Notes under the pieces: generated by a model
Told to the model about the DNA's origin: nothing
The model's database searches: none
Seen by the model: the letters and a program-made list of their open reading frames with translations, nothing else
Assembly: GCA_026873275.1 (NCBI GenBank)
Contig: JANTUC010000002.1
Coordinates: forward strand, 2,852,001-2,916,000
DNA length: 64,000 nucleotides
Direction: 5' to 3'
DNA from: Pseudopithomyces maydicus
Lineage: Eukaryota; Ascomycota; Dothideomycetes; Pleosporales; Didymosphaeriaceae
Shown here: piece by piece, positions 14,682 through 26,410 of the stretch
How positions within the stretch are numbered: the first letter of the stretch is position 1
Layout: each line of letters begins with the position of its first letter
Position numbers and translations under genes: made by a program

Positions 14682-16249
14682 GGCGGGCAGACGCGCGAGA
14701 CGGCGTTGGGATGTAGGTGCTCGAGCGTAGGCAGGCCGGGTGCGGTTCTGGCTGGGGCTGGGTCGCTGGGGTTGTTGTCGGGGCGCGTGAGGCTGCAGTC
14801 GCACACGTCGTCAGATGGATCCAGGAGGGTGCGGAGCAGGCGCAAAGCTCCCGGGGGATGCGCGATGGGTTTGCGATGGAATGGGACGCGCCGCTGGGAT
14901 GCAGCAGCAGTCCGGAGGGCAGGGTAAGATGCTGAGGTGGTTGGAGGTGCGAGGAGAATCTGCACAAGAGGCCCCAGCAAGCCCTGGAACAGTGGAACTG
15001 CAACTAGAGCCGGCCTAGCAGATGCCCGCTCGGACGCCGTCTGTGCATCATGTACCATGTACGCTAGTGAGAGATGGGGCCAGCAGCCGAAGGACGATAA
15101 TATGGGGGCCAGAGACGAGGCGGCCGGCGAAGGAAGTAGACAATCGACAATCTGCCTGGCAGCCGCTCTCCAGCGTTTGCAGCACAGCGCAGCACAGCAC
15201 AGCTCTGGCAGACGCTGGAGCAGCACAGCACTGTGCGTGCCTTTTCTCTCGGCGCCCTCAACCTCATCAACCCCCCTCCCATCCCCCCCGTATCGCCCTT
15301 GGCGACCCCCGTCGTGCCACCACGGCGCTGCTGGCAGCCTTCACCCTCCTGTATGCGACGCTCTGCGCGCGCTTCCCCGTGCCCATGTTCCGTTGCACAC
15401 GCCGGCCTCTGAGGGCCACCGTGTCAGCCCGGCCCGCAGAGGACAGGACAGGCAGAGGCCCACGTCGCCGAGGCCACAGCAGCAACCCCGGCCACCACCA
15501 GCTGCTGCGCGCGTTGACCGTCGATCCCGTCACCCAACGACAGCGGTGGTAGGTAGGTAAGTAATTCATGGCTGGGCCCTGCTTCGCGGAGCGTCAGCCG
15601 GCACCTGCAGCGGACATGCCACGCGAGACCACATCCCTGCCATCCCGCCGAACCCTCGATAATCAACACCATGGCCATTTTCCCGTATTGCCGTGTCGTT
15701 GTTCTGCCTCAAACCACCATCGCCCACGGCCGAGCAGCGACTGCCTGTATGTGCTGTCCTACGTCATGTGCTGTCGCCTGCCGCAATTGAGCGGTCACAA
15801 GCCATTCACGTGCTCGCGCGTTTCATTGGCTGCCTGGAGTCACGTCGCAGCGGGGCTCGACCGTCCACATATTCACAGCATACGAAACAGTCATATGTCG
15901 ACCACACGTCCATCGCGACTGTCCCATCTTCACGGAATTGCCAGTTTTGACTCAAACCAGCAGGCAACGATGCCGTGCTTCACGTCCCCAACAAGCACCA
16001 CTCATCACGCGCTCTTCACGCCACAGCGGCCTCCTCCTCTATTAAGAGCACGATAGCTAACAATGAATACCTCTTCCTCCCTCAACTTCTCCCTCCATCA
16101 ACCTCTCCCTCCATTTCCCTGCTGTGCTATCCCGTGGCAAACCAACTCTCTAGTTCCTCATCCATCTCACAGCGTATACCTGACGTCAGAAACGATCCAC
16201 ACCCGCAACTGTACAGTGACATATATATCCCGCCCACTGCCCTTGCACC
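14682..16249. promoter_or_regulatory. Divergent promoter region, Tup1 / CCG-9-like
   Basis: 1.57 kb between two divergent starts. The open frames in it are mutually overlapping shadows. It contains GGTAGGTAGGTAAGTAA at about 15548, a GCACAGCACAGC stretch near 15180-15205 and CT-rich DNA just before the phosphorylase gene (16050-16130), typical of fungal core promoters. No precise element can be assigned. Confidence 0.5.
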
Positions 16250-18630
16250 ATGCCCTCGAACGCCCATAAACTCGTTCCCCCACGTCCCGCCATGCGTCGA
16301 CACACAACACGCCATGCGTTCCAGGCCCCAACCTCGATCCGAAACCAGCAACTGGCTGACAAGGACAAGACGCTGACCACACTTTATCTTGGTATCGCAG
16401 TTCTTGATGGCCCAAACAACACCCTGGAGCTTGGCGTAGCATCCCACGACGGCACATACTCCATCGACTTCCATGCATCTACCTTCGAGCTCCAGCCATC
16501 CTCGAATACTTCCGAGACCGGATCATCCACCCCTGCAGATACCAACACATCCGAGTCCAGCTCGAATAGCTCCATTTCTGTCACGAAAGAAGAACTGCCA
16601 AACTATCTGGCAACCTTCTTGATCGAGAAGCTGAGGAGCTACGAGAAGGAGCACTTGTACAAATTTGTAGGTGCAGGAATCAACCGCCGTACGCACGAGA
16701 TCAGTCCACAACTTGCGTCATTGCTGTGGCAGGAGCTAGATATCGTGCCCCTGGTACTTGAAAATGATCATCAGCCAACGCAACTGCACGACAAGCGGGA
16801 TGGGAAAGATGTGCTGGTGGACGAAGAAGCTGACTCCATGGCACGCAAGGCGTTGATGTGAGTTGTTTCTAGCTGGTTTGACTGAATTTTGAGTATATCA
16901 AGCTAACACGTGGATCAGGCGCTTTGGACCGTCCCACCAACCTCGACTTGTCGTCTCAACGAAGCGCAACAAGGTCGAAGTTGATTGCGAGGGACGTGCT
17001 CAGCTCACGGTCAAGGATGACTACAAGCAGACCGTCAACGAAGAGACCACCTGGAAAGCGACACTCCAATACGCAGAGTCCCTGAAGGCCAACGAGGTCC
17101 AGATCGCATTTTTCAACAGCACTCCGCAAGGAGGTGGTGTGGCACTCATGCGGCACGCATTGATCCGTTTCCTTCGAACTATCCACGTCGATGCTTCCTG
17201 GTAAGAGTCATGATATTTTTAGATGAAGAGACCTGCTAACAATATCCCAGGTACGTTCCAAAGCCGAAGCCACAGGTATTCCGCATCACCAAGAACAACC
17301 ACAACATCCTCCAAGACGTAGCCAGCAGCGACGCCCCCCGACTCAGCAAAGAGGGAATCGAAACCCTCGATAGCTGGGCCAGACAAAACGCCGAACGCTA
17401 CTGGATCCGCGAAGGCGGACCTCTCGCCCCCCGCTCCAAAGGCGGCGCCCACGTCATCATCGTCGACGACCCCCAGATGCCCATCCTCGTCAAAATCGCA
17501 AAGGAGCAGGACCCTGACCGCCCCGTCATCTTCCGCTCCCACATCCAGGTCCGCGCTGACCTCGCAGACAAGGACGGCTCCCCCAGTCAGACGTCTGGAA
17601 TTGGGTCTGGAGCAATGTCAAGCAGGCAGATGTCTTCATCAGCCACCCCGTCCGCGAGTTCGTGCCCAAGACCGTGGCACCTGCGAAGGTGGGATACCTC
17701 CCTGCTACCACGGACTGGCTTGATGGTTTGAACAAGAAGATGGACGACTGGGACATCGAGTACTACATGCACGAGTTCAAAACGCAGTGCTTCCGCGACC
17801 GCATGGCCACCCTCGACTACCCCTCCCGCGAGTACATCGTGCAAATCGCACGCTTCGACCCCGCAAAGGGCATCCCGGACGTGCTCGCCGCGTACGCCAA
17901 ACTCCGCCGCACGCACATGAAGGACGTCCCCCAAAAGGACACTCCGCAGCTCGTCATCGCCGGCCACGGCGCAGTCGACGACACCGACACGCTCCGCATC
18001 TACGAGGAAACCGTGCACGCCCTCGCAACGCAGTACAAAGACCTCCAGTCCGACGTCGTCGTCATGCGCGTCGGCCCCACGGACCAGATCCTCAACGCCC
18101 TCATGTCCTGCGCACACGTCGCGCTGCAACTCTCCACCCGCGAAGGCTTCGAGGTCAAAGTCAGCGAGGCGCTGCACAAGGGGACGCCTGTCATCGCCAC
18201 GAACGCTGGCGGTATCCCCCTGCAGGTCGCCCACGGGAAATCCGGATTCCTGGTGCAGCCCGGCGACTACGAGCAGGTGGCTGCGCATCTGGCGACGCTG
18301 TTCACGGACCGCGAGGCGTACGGTGAGATGGCGGATTACGCGGCGGAGCATGTGAGCGATGAGGTGAGCACGGTGGGGAATGCGTTGGGATGGTTGTATC
18401 TTGCGGATGCGTTGGCGAAGGGGGAGGAGGTCAGCCCGAATTCGAGGTGGGTGAACGATATGGCGAGGGAGAGGGTGGGATTGGGGTATCGGGAGGGGGA
18501 GGCTAGGTTGCCGAGGAGTGGGCATTTGGATTTGACGGGGGATGCGAGTCGTGGGGGAGGACGGTGTAGGGGTGTGATTTGGGGAGGAGGGAGGGATTGG
18601 TGTGGTATGGCACGGTATGTTATGGTCTAG
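16250..18630 (+). CDS. ccg-9: Retaining trehalose phosphorylase / synthase, CCG-9-like, with a 1-base deletion
   Basis: Trehalose phosphorylase-type GT4 enzyme, expected to interconvert trehalose plus phosphate with glucose and glucose-1-phosphate in the cytosol. Exons 16250-16857, 16919-17200 and 17251-18630. The N-terminal half contains VVSTKRNKVEVDCEGRAQL, FFNSTPQGGGVALM and VIIVDDPQMP. The C-terminal glycosyltransferase fold holds YIVQIARFDPAKGIPDV and the E-x7-E signature in STREGFEVKVSEALHKGTPV. After DLADKDGSP the frame must shift to continue as QSDVWNWVWSNV. The break sits at a run of five C (17580-17584) where six would restore the frame, giving about 756 aa. No plausible intron bridges it. 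The extreme C-terminus after LDLTGD reads poorly, so the true stop may be earlier. Resemblance to Neurospora CCG-9 is from family knowledge. Confidence 0.9.
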
Positions 18631-19369
18631 TATGACATCCGGCGATGATCTCACTCATTTCATCAATTTTCTCTGTTTCTCCTGCTCGGATGGCACGGGG
18701 AAAGGGGAGAAAGAGCTGTCTTTCTGGGCGTTCTGGTCTTAGGCACTATGAGCGAGCTGGCTGGCTGGTTGTCTGGCTAGCTGCTCGCTCTTCCACATGT
18801 TGTGCAATAATTGCATGAGATGGGACTACACGACGAGGTGAGCTTGCATTGCTCATGTACAAATAGATAGACTGTATGCAAGTAACGATTTACGAAGTTG
18901 CACTTGCGTCCCCACAGCACATTATAGGGCTATCCAAGATAGATCTCAAACACTTTAAGTCATGAACGGATGTCCGAACGAGCATCAACCAACACAACTT
19001 CAATTCGAGAAAACTTTTTTCTTTTTCCATTCGGTAGCAAACGTTTCTCTCTACCCATGCCATGCATCCTTCTCATTCTCGCCACCACCACCCACGAACA
19101 TGTACATGAAAGATAAGCCTTCATAATGTAGTAGTAGACACCAAGCCCAAGGTATTTCCCACCGAACCCATCTTACGCCATTCAAAAACCCTGTTTCGCC
19201 GGTCCTCCAAACCACTCGCTGTGCGGTTCAGCCCCAAGCAGCGGTGTGTGTAATCTCGCCCATGCAATTGGAGACACCCATTACGCCATTCGCTAAAGAC
19301 TCGATCGATCAAACAAGACGAGGAAGCAAAAAGAAGAGGAGGGTCACCCAGAGCAATTGACGCACAGTC
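18631..19369. other. Convergent 3' intergenic region
   Basis: 0.74 kb between the convergent stops of the phosphorylase and Siz1 genes. No coding or RNA gene seen; it probably holds both 3' UTRs and polyadenylation sites. Confidence 0.5.
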
Positions 19370-21578
19370 TCAGACCCCAACCTGTCTACTTCTGTCGGAC
19401 AACTGCGCGGAGATTGGCGAGGGCTGGGCAGTGTATCTTCCCTGCATGACCACAATGGTGTTAGCAGGTGCCACAAACCCACGCAAGGTGGATAAAAATG
19501 CAAGTGTAAAAGTGAAAAGCAGATCAGGGGAGCTATCTACAAAGGTGGGATAGGCGGACGAGGCTCCCTGGCCGGGATAGCTCGTATGGGAATGTGGCTG
19601 CGCCTCGCGGTAACCACCATACGAGTGACGACTCTGGGCAGGAGGATCCATTCGATGATTGTCGGGCCGCGAGTGCATGGGGGCAAAGACTGGTACTTGA
19701 TACCGACGCATTTGATCTGAGACACTGTTGGGAGTACTGTACGCTACCTTTTTTGGCCTCGGCTCATCATCATCCGACAGCGTCAAATCAATTACTTCAG
19801 AAGTACGCTTGCTCCCCGTCCGCGGTGCTGAAGAAGCCTCTCTAGATGGGGCAGGCGGAGTCCTTATGCTCGGCAGGGATTGCGGGGTGGGTACTGCCTC
19901 GCTCTTGATCGCGGAGATGCGGTAATCTGGGATTTCGACCAGTTCTTCTTCACTGTCTTCATCGTCATAGGCGCCGTAGCCGTAGGCGCTGCCGTTACTC
20001 TGCCGGCTGGCTGTCTGTGGTTCTTTCTCGTTCCGCCATTCCCCATTGGGCTCGACCGTAACTTGGTCTGTGCTCCTAGAAACTTTGTCGAGAATGTCTT
20101 GCACGTATTCGTCCACGGCTAGTGCTTCGAATGAAATGATCTTGTTGCATATCGGACATGTCCATGTCGGGGCTTGTTCCTGCAGCTGGAGGAAAGATTC
20201 GCCATCAAAGCAGCGGTTATGTGTGCACAGAGTGGAGCGGCAGGGCGTACTAATCTTCAGCGTTGAAATGGGGTCCTTCAACGACATGACACTAGAGCCG
20301 ACTTCAATGTCCGGGTCGTCTGCATTCTTTCGCACTGTCCAAGTCAGCCGAGTACACGTGACAGAAGAAATACCTGTTGAGACCTACTTTCGCGTAGAAC
20401 CGAATCCTTGGTAATAACACTGCGCTGCTTGATGCGTTTGACCAACTCCTCGACCGAGAACTTGCGCACCATGTATACAAACACATTGTACTTCTACACA
20501 CACAGAGAGAATGTTAGCTTAAGTAACGCAGGAGAACAAGGGGAGGGGATAAGAAACCTCTTCCGGGCTTGCCTTCTGCGTGAGAGCATATGTTATAGAG
20601 ATGCTGTTGCGGTAATTGGCGGGAGCAGTGCGAAGAAGGGAGGTTATGTCAGCTGGCCGGGTAGACCCAGGTTTGTTCTTCAAGCCCTTGTAGTTGGCCT
20701 TGACCTCGTCTTGGTTCACCCGAACCTCGATCTGGCTTGGAAACGCTATGTCCATGCGCGTATAGGGTGCGAGTGGCTGGTCCAGCGCGCAGAACAACAG
20801 AATGCGCAGAGTGGGATCCGAGCGTAGGCGCCCGCATTGGGCATCGTTGAGGGTCAAATTCTTGTTGACGGTCTGGCGGTGGCTGGGCGAGGCTATATGG
20901 GTAAGTGACGGCCAAGGAGCATGGGGCCGCGGGTGCTTACTATCCAGCGTGATGTTGTTCAGCAGCATTTCGCGGATCTCAAAGAAGGGGCTCTCCTTGA
21001 AGAAGTACTGCGGGCCTGCGTCACGGTAAGCTTTCCTCCCTCCCGGCTGCGTGGTGGTGTGGTGGCACGTACGCGCTTGTTGGGCGGGCTGTTGGTAGGC
21101 CGCGTAGGACGGCTGTTGGTAGCCTCCATTCACCATGCTGGGGCGTGCGGCGGGCATGTCTTGCGAATTGGCGGTTGGGGTGCGCGGCGGGTAGGAGGGG
21201 GTGGCGGGCAGAGAGACGGCGCCCCCGGGGCCGTTGGATATGCTCTGCTGCAGGCGGTTGAAGAGGGCGTGGTCGTTGGCGCGGACGGCGCGTTCGATTA
21301 CTGTGAAAGTGAATTAGAGAATTGAAAAGTGAATTAGAGAACCAGAGCGGTGAAGGACGGGACGACGGGCGGGCATGGAGCAGGGGCGGCAAGCGCCGTC
21401 CGCAATGGAGCAGAAGGGCGTGTAACGTACAGTCTATGACCCTCGTCTGCAACTGGGCCTTGACGCCACTCGAGGCCATGCCCTCCTGCTTGCATATCTT
21501 TTGCAGGTCCTTGTTCAGCAGCGTCTTGCAGCGCTGGACCAGCAGAGGGGCCATCTGCTGCAGGCTCGACGAGGCCAT
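19370..21578 (-). CDS. siz1: SUMO E3 ligase of the Siz/PIAS family
   Basis: Nuclear SUMO-protein ligase. Exons 21578-21431, 21300-21073, 21015-20941, 20892-20558, 20493-20388 and 20334-19370 join in phase to about 618 aa. An N-terminal SAP helix-extended-helix lies at roughly residues 15-50 (LLNKDLQKICKQEGMASSGV). A PINIT domain covers exons 3-5 (FFEIREMLLNNITL, SIEVRVN-like IEVRVNQDEVKANYKGLK). The SP-RING follows from Cys329 (STPCRSTLCTHNRCFDGESF) to Cys357/Cys360 (TWTCPICNK). The tail has a textbook SUMO-interacting motif, EVIDLTLSDDDE. The exon 4 donor is a weaker GTTTCT. A further in-frame intron (19540-19442, 99 nt, GTAGAT donor, GCTAAC branch point, CATGCAG acceptor) may be removed near the C-terminus; both forms stay open. 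Confidence 0.93.
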
Positions 21579-22289
21579 GACGGTATGGATCTCGGGGTGC
21601 GAGCGCTGGGGATCTCTGGGCGCGGGCGGGGTGCTACCTCTTGTGGGCGCGAGAGGCAGACATGGGGCGTCTTATACACGGGGGGCAGGCGGCGGCTCGA
21701 CACGGTGAGAGAGGTGTTTGCAGCGGGCAGTCTGGGGGTGAAGGCCCGGCAGGTGAGGTTCGGTTTGGTTTGGAGCGTCTCTCGGTAGCGGCTTCCTGGT
21801 TATCGTAGAGCGCGACGCGGTGCAACGGCTATGGGGACAGGAGGCGGCGGATAAACCAGACACGGGCAGACACAGGCACACATACACACGACGCGCACGG
21901 GGAGAGGAAGCGCGCGACCGTCTCTTCGCCGTAGGCAGCGAGCTGGTGGAGAGCCTGGTCGGGCCCGTCCGTCGGCGGTTGTCGCGGCCGTGCTCACTCG
22001 CGGCGTCAAAGTCATCATCGCCAGCAAGCCAGCAGCCCAGCAGCCGTGCTCGCTAACGGCCTCGGGCCGGGGGGCGGCACCTGCGCCCGTGGCCTGCTGC
22101 CCGCCGCCACCTCTCTGCCTGGCCGCGTCGAAATTCTCGGCGGCCGGCCCACAGTTTTTTTGTTGGAGCCTTCAGCGAGTACTTACAGCAGACTTCACCC
22201 GGGGCCTCCAGCATTCACCACCACCGCCCACAACCACCCCTTCTCCTTACTCGACCACCTCCTCCTCCTCCACCAGCACCGCCCGCAAA
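21579..22289. promoter_or_regulatory. Divergent promoter region, Siz1 / DUF2423
   Basis: 711 bp between divergent starts, GC-rich on the left and CT-rich just before the right-hand gene. The open frame running into the DUF2423 gene from 21990 is best read as 5' UTR, because the family N-terminus starts at the ATG at 22290. Confidence 0.5.
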
Positions 22290-23013
22290 ATGGCCAAGGG
22301 TCTGCGCTCCTCCGTCAAGAAGGCGAACCGCACCAAGCTGCGCGCCCGCGTCTTTGCGCCCGTCGAAGAGGCCCGTCTCGAACGCCTGCACCAGAAGCTC
22401 CTCGAGACCGCCCAGCAGCCCAAGCCCGAGACCGCAAAGGAAAAGGAAATGGACGTCGACTCCGCAGAAGGTACCGCCCACCCCACGCCTCCACCCATGC
22501 CAAAGCTAACCCATCCCCCCACAGACGCTGATGCTGCCACAGCCGACGCCACCAAAGAGGAAGACTTCCCCAAAGGTTCGTTTTTCCTCACCGCACCCAT
22601 CCCGCAGAGCCTGCGCAGCACCCACGCCCCCCGCGTCGCCAAACACGGCTTCCCTGTCCCCATCCCCGGCGACCACGCCGACGACGACGGCGCAGAGCTC
22701 TATGACCTGCTGGGTCTCTGCGCCGACGTCGTGGGCTTCACCCCTCAGGGGCACCTCGAGTTTGCCTTTGACCCGCTTCCGCCCTCATGAATGAACGGTC
22801 GAGTGATCAGGGGCTAACCATCTCATGACAGACATGGACGTCGACGGCGAACAGGCCGCGTCCAAGCGCAAGCACAAGGACCGCAAGACGATCCGCAAGG
22901 CCAAGATGGAGCGCCGCAAGAAGCCCAAGAACCAGATTGCCTTCCCGACCACCCGCGGCAAGGGCGCCCTCAAGCCCTTTTCCGAGTCGCGAGTTCGCAA
23001 GCGCCGTTCGTAG
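22290..23013 (+). CDS. DUF2423 (LLP-homolog-like) nucleolar ribosome-biogenesis protein
   Basis: Small basic protein resembling yeast YBL028C and animal LLPH. Exons 22290-22470, 22525-22575 and 22832-23013 give 137 aa. The N-terminus MAKGLRSSVKKANRTKLRAR carries the DUF2423 signature, the middle is acidic, and the C-terminus is Lys/Arg-rich (KRKHKDRKTIRKAKMERRKK then NQIAFP). This fits a nucleolar pre-60S role, an inference from the family. The second intron is long (22576-22831, 256 nt) with a GTTCGT donor and a GGGGCTAACC branch point. It is unusual in holding 72 codons of in-frame, GC3-biased sequence before a TGA at 22788, so an intron-retaining isoform of about 150 aa with a different tail is possible. 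Confidence 0.83.
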
Positions 23014-23553
23014 GCTGTGTTCGTTCGCTTCGTAGTAACGCACGTTTGGAGGAGCGCGCCGTCCGTTGGTTTTCGTACATCTTGCATTTGCAGGCGTTTG
23101 GGGAAAATGCTGCCAAGAGGCACCATGATTTACGGAAGATACCAGGTCCGTATAGGGCTATCGCATATAGTCGAATGTTACTTTCCACATTTTCTTCAGC
23201 TGTGCTCACTTTTTGATTGTGATGTTTGAGAGAAGAACCAAAGGATATTAATTAACGAAGCAACAAGTAGCGGACTACACCGAGAGACGCCGGACCAAAA
23301 CTCCAGAGAAATCATCCCTCCGACCCCATACAGTTGAAAACACTTTCCAGCCAAGCTTCGACGAAGGAAGAAAGAAAAAAGGCGTGCCGCAAATGCCAGC
23401 ATCCACCGCATCACACCTACCCACCCCTCCGCAGACGATTGCCATCTCCTCACTGCGACTCCCAGCTCCCGATCGTCTTCCCAGCATACAACGTAACCCC
23501 ATCCATACTCCTCGAATACACGCTCGAACTCTGTCTCAGCGGCGATTCCCCTT
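23014..23553. other. Convergent 3' intergenic region
   Basis: 540 bp between convergent genes. The open frames seen here are shadows or continuations. Nothing recognised. Confidence 0.4.
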
Positions 23554-25304
23554 TCATGCACCCCCACTGCACCCCCTTCCCCAAGAACCCTCTTCCTCTC
23601 CCTTCATATCAACCGCCGAATCAGCCCGCCAAAACCGCGTTTTCCCCACGGCAAACCCTCCTTTGTCCTGAAGCACCCCCGGCATCTTTTCAGGCCCTGC
23701 TAGCGGAATATCACCAACCAACGTCTTGTCGTCGCTATGCGTCTCCGAAGCCCTGCGCATGACATCGAGCTCGATAGCATCCTCTATGCTGGCTACCTCG
23801 GGGTCTGGATACAATTTATTGGTTACATGGCGCATGCAGAGGAGGGCCACAGTCAGGACAGCGATGACGCCAATGATGGGGGCGCCGATCTCGAGGAGCA
23901 TGTATAGGACGTCTGCTTCGGGGGAGTTTTCGAGGAGTGTCTTGTGTATGAGAGCCAGAGTTTCGTTTGAGGGATAGTGGTGCTGGGGATCTTGTCTGCG
24001 GGCTAGACTGATGGTGGGAAGCTCCGTTGGCCGGGTGCGAGTCGGAGGCGGTAACAGGGGAATCTTTGGAATCGTTTTGTTCTTGGGGGGTAGTGGTGGC
24101 GGAGTCTTTGGATGATAGAATCTGGAAGAAAAGGACGAGCGGAGGGGTGGACGGGGTTTATGGGAATGGGTATGTGGAGGTGGAGGTTGGGTTTTTCTTC
24201 GGTGTCGTTGGAGGGTGGTTCGGCGAAGAATTTGTCGGGGTTGTTCTTGACCATGTTCCAGTAGGCGGAATTACCGGAGTGGCCGCTTTCGGCAAGTCTT
24301 GGATGGATTTTATTTTCGTAGTTGGGAGGGAGACCTAGACGTAGTGCTTTCAATGACTCGTCGGCGGCCTGCGCATCGTCGAAGAGCCCTATGGTGTCGG
24401 CTGTGTCCAGGAGGGAAACAGCACCGGGAATCTGCAAGATTTCATGCAGAGTCTTGAGCAATGTGCATTGATACGTATCACAAGGTTCCTGCTCATCGTC
24501 ACTTGAATTCGCCTTGGATTGTAGCTGGATCAACTCCTAATCGGTTTCCAGAGAATCTTCGAGGAGATCATCAATCTCTTGCGCATTGATCAATGTAAAA
24601 ACGCCTGGAACCTGCAAGATATCGTGCACAAGTTTGAGGGTTGCACATCTGTACGTATCACAAGGTTTGTCTCTGTTGGCACGGTCTTCTGTAACGGTTT
24701 CCGACATGCCATCGTGGGTCACAGCAACGGAAGATGTATCGTCCAGTGTTGCGTTGGGCCCCTGTATCTGAATGTTCATCGCCCAGGCGGGTTTCGAGTT
24801 CGACGTCTCAGCAGAGTCATCTCTCCGCATGTAGTTCGCGACATGGCTTGCTACATTTGCCGCTGTTCGATTTGCGTGAGGATTGAGAGGAATCGGCATA
24901 TTGCTTGGAAGTTTCGTCTCCGCAGCGTGCGTGACCTTTACTCCGCCATCATATATATATCGATAGCTGACTGTGCCTCGAAGCCATCCGTTCTTCTTTA
25001 CCGTGTCGACAGTCTCCCACCCACACGCGTCCTGATTATTCTCACCATGCTGAGCAACCAGCTGGAAGCCTTGCGCTGCGAGATCGGCTCGTAGGGCGTC
25101 GGGGTAGAATCGGGTCCATGGCGTGGCGATGGAATAGTGGTACGGATCGTCAGGATGATTAAAGTAGATGTAGGCACCTTCAGTGACGGAGGGGAACTGA
25201 CAGCCTGGAGGTTGCCTGTGGTAAAGTGACACAGGGAGGAATTGGCCCGAGGAAGAGGATGTTAGAATTAAGAGGGAAGTGGCTCTAATAAAGATTGGAC
25301 GCAT
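23554..25304 (-). pseudogene. Secreted single-pass membrane protein with duplicated Cys motif; in-frame stop and a frameshift
   Basis: Unknown family. The ATG at 25304 gives a signal peptide (RATSLLILTSSSSGQF) and a lumenal domain. A duplicated module follows: KPCDTYRCATLKLVHDILQV and EPCDTYQCTLLKTLHEILQI, each continuing PG..(T/S)L(I/L). A TAG at 24537-24539 lies in frame between the two copies; the frame stays open on both sides, and no ATG re-initiates the second half. Farther on, a run of five A (plus T, 24192-24196) sits where one extra base would lead into a Pro/Lys-rich stalk, then a transmembrane helix (IIGVIAVLTVALL) and a cytoplasmic tail ending at 23554. With one base restored the region is 583 codons plus stop. 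It could be a decaying gene, a gene with stop read-through, or partly an assembly artefact. I see no intron that removes the TAG. Confidence 0.6.
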
Positions 25305-26410
25305 GCTATTTATGCCACAACGAATGGATGTTGTCGGCTATCGATGGATTGACACGGGTGGCGTGCGGATGATGATGATGGGAAGATGGAGCAGACAAGA
25401 GGTGGAATTTGTATGGTACGGCGAGGAGGCCGCTCTTGCCATGCTTACACCAATACGACAGGAACGTAAAACTGCCTGTCCAGGAAAGTACCAGAGGCCG
25501 AACACTAAACACACGTTTTTATATATGGGCAAGCGAGACAAGTGAGATCGCGAAAACAGGCAATCGCTCCTGGCACGGTCGTTGTGGAAGAAGCGTCAAA
25601 GCGCAGATGTCCACCCCACTCAAGTTTTGATATGACCATTGCTTCACGGAAAATTTATCCAATAAATTCGTACATAGTGGCGATCTCATTCTTGCAGTCG
25701 AGGTTGCAATATCCACAGGTTTGTGCACAGCCCTGGAATTTTCTCGAAGTTCCAGCTTGGTCGACCCAATGTAACACAATGCCCCGAGCAATGCGCCAGT
25801 GCGTTCATATGTGACTCCCAATCTAGTGTGATGACTCAAAAAATCATCACACAGGGCACAATGTGAACCATGTCCGCTTTGGTTCCCAAAAAACGTATCC
25901 TCAAAGTCGGTTTTGACGGGTACAAATTATCTTGAGTCATCAGAATGTGATCTTTATCTATAGGGAATTACCCATGACTAAGTTCGTGTGTTTGATACAG
26001 ACTATCTGTTCTAGGTAGGGTCCTGGTAGAAAATAATCATAAATTCATATCTTCCAAACATCTTCCTCGACAAACAGTGATCGGCTAGGAGCCTTTGAAA
26101 AAATCCGTAAAGTAGGATAGGAGCCACCAGAAGACTGTATGACGAGCGCAACGACAGTGTTCCAGTGTGTTGGGAATAGTGATAACTGATTCACGTTGTT
26201 ACATGAGTTTCAGCTTGCCTAGTGCGAAGCAGCGAGTAACACGGTGACTGACTCCGTAATGTACTCTTTGACTCCCGAGTGAGCTATAAAAGGAGACTTC
26301 TGCCTCTATCATATCTCAGTGATCAGCACACTCTTCAATCTTTCACTATCAAATACAATCTACATCTATTATCTTGGTTTCCAAATCTTGAACACCGTAC
26401 ACGAACGACG
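25305..26410. promoter_or_regulatory. Divergent intergenic region with a TATA box
   Basis: 1.1 kb between divergent genes. A TATAAAAG at 26285-26292 lies about 120 bp before the ATG at 26411. No other gene seen. Confidence 0.5.

Noticed and set aside
14682..15003. Upstream in-frame extension of the Tup1 helix to an ATG at 15003
   Set aside because: The added 120 residues (Cys/His/Ser/Pro-rich) are unlike any Tup1 N-terminus; a one-base loss after MNHYPPRIG explains the locus better.
17587..18654. 355-codon minus-strand open frame
   Set aside because: Antisense shadow of the trehalose phosphorylase C-terminal domain; composition rich in R, H, V from GC3 bias.
21990..22289. N-terminal extension of the DUF2423 protein
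   Set aside because: Low-complexity Pro/Ser/Ala sequence; the family starts at MAKGLRSS, so this is 5' UTR.
26279..26410. N-terminal extension of the STAND-like protein
   Set aside because: Begins at a GTG and overlaps the TATA box at 26285, so it cannot be in the mRNA.
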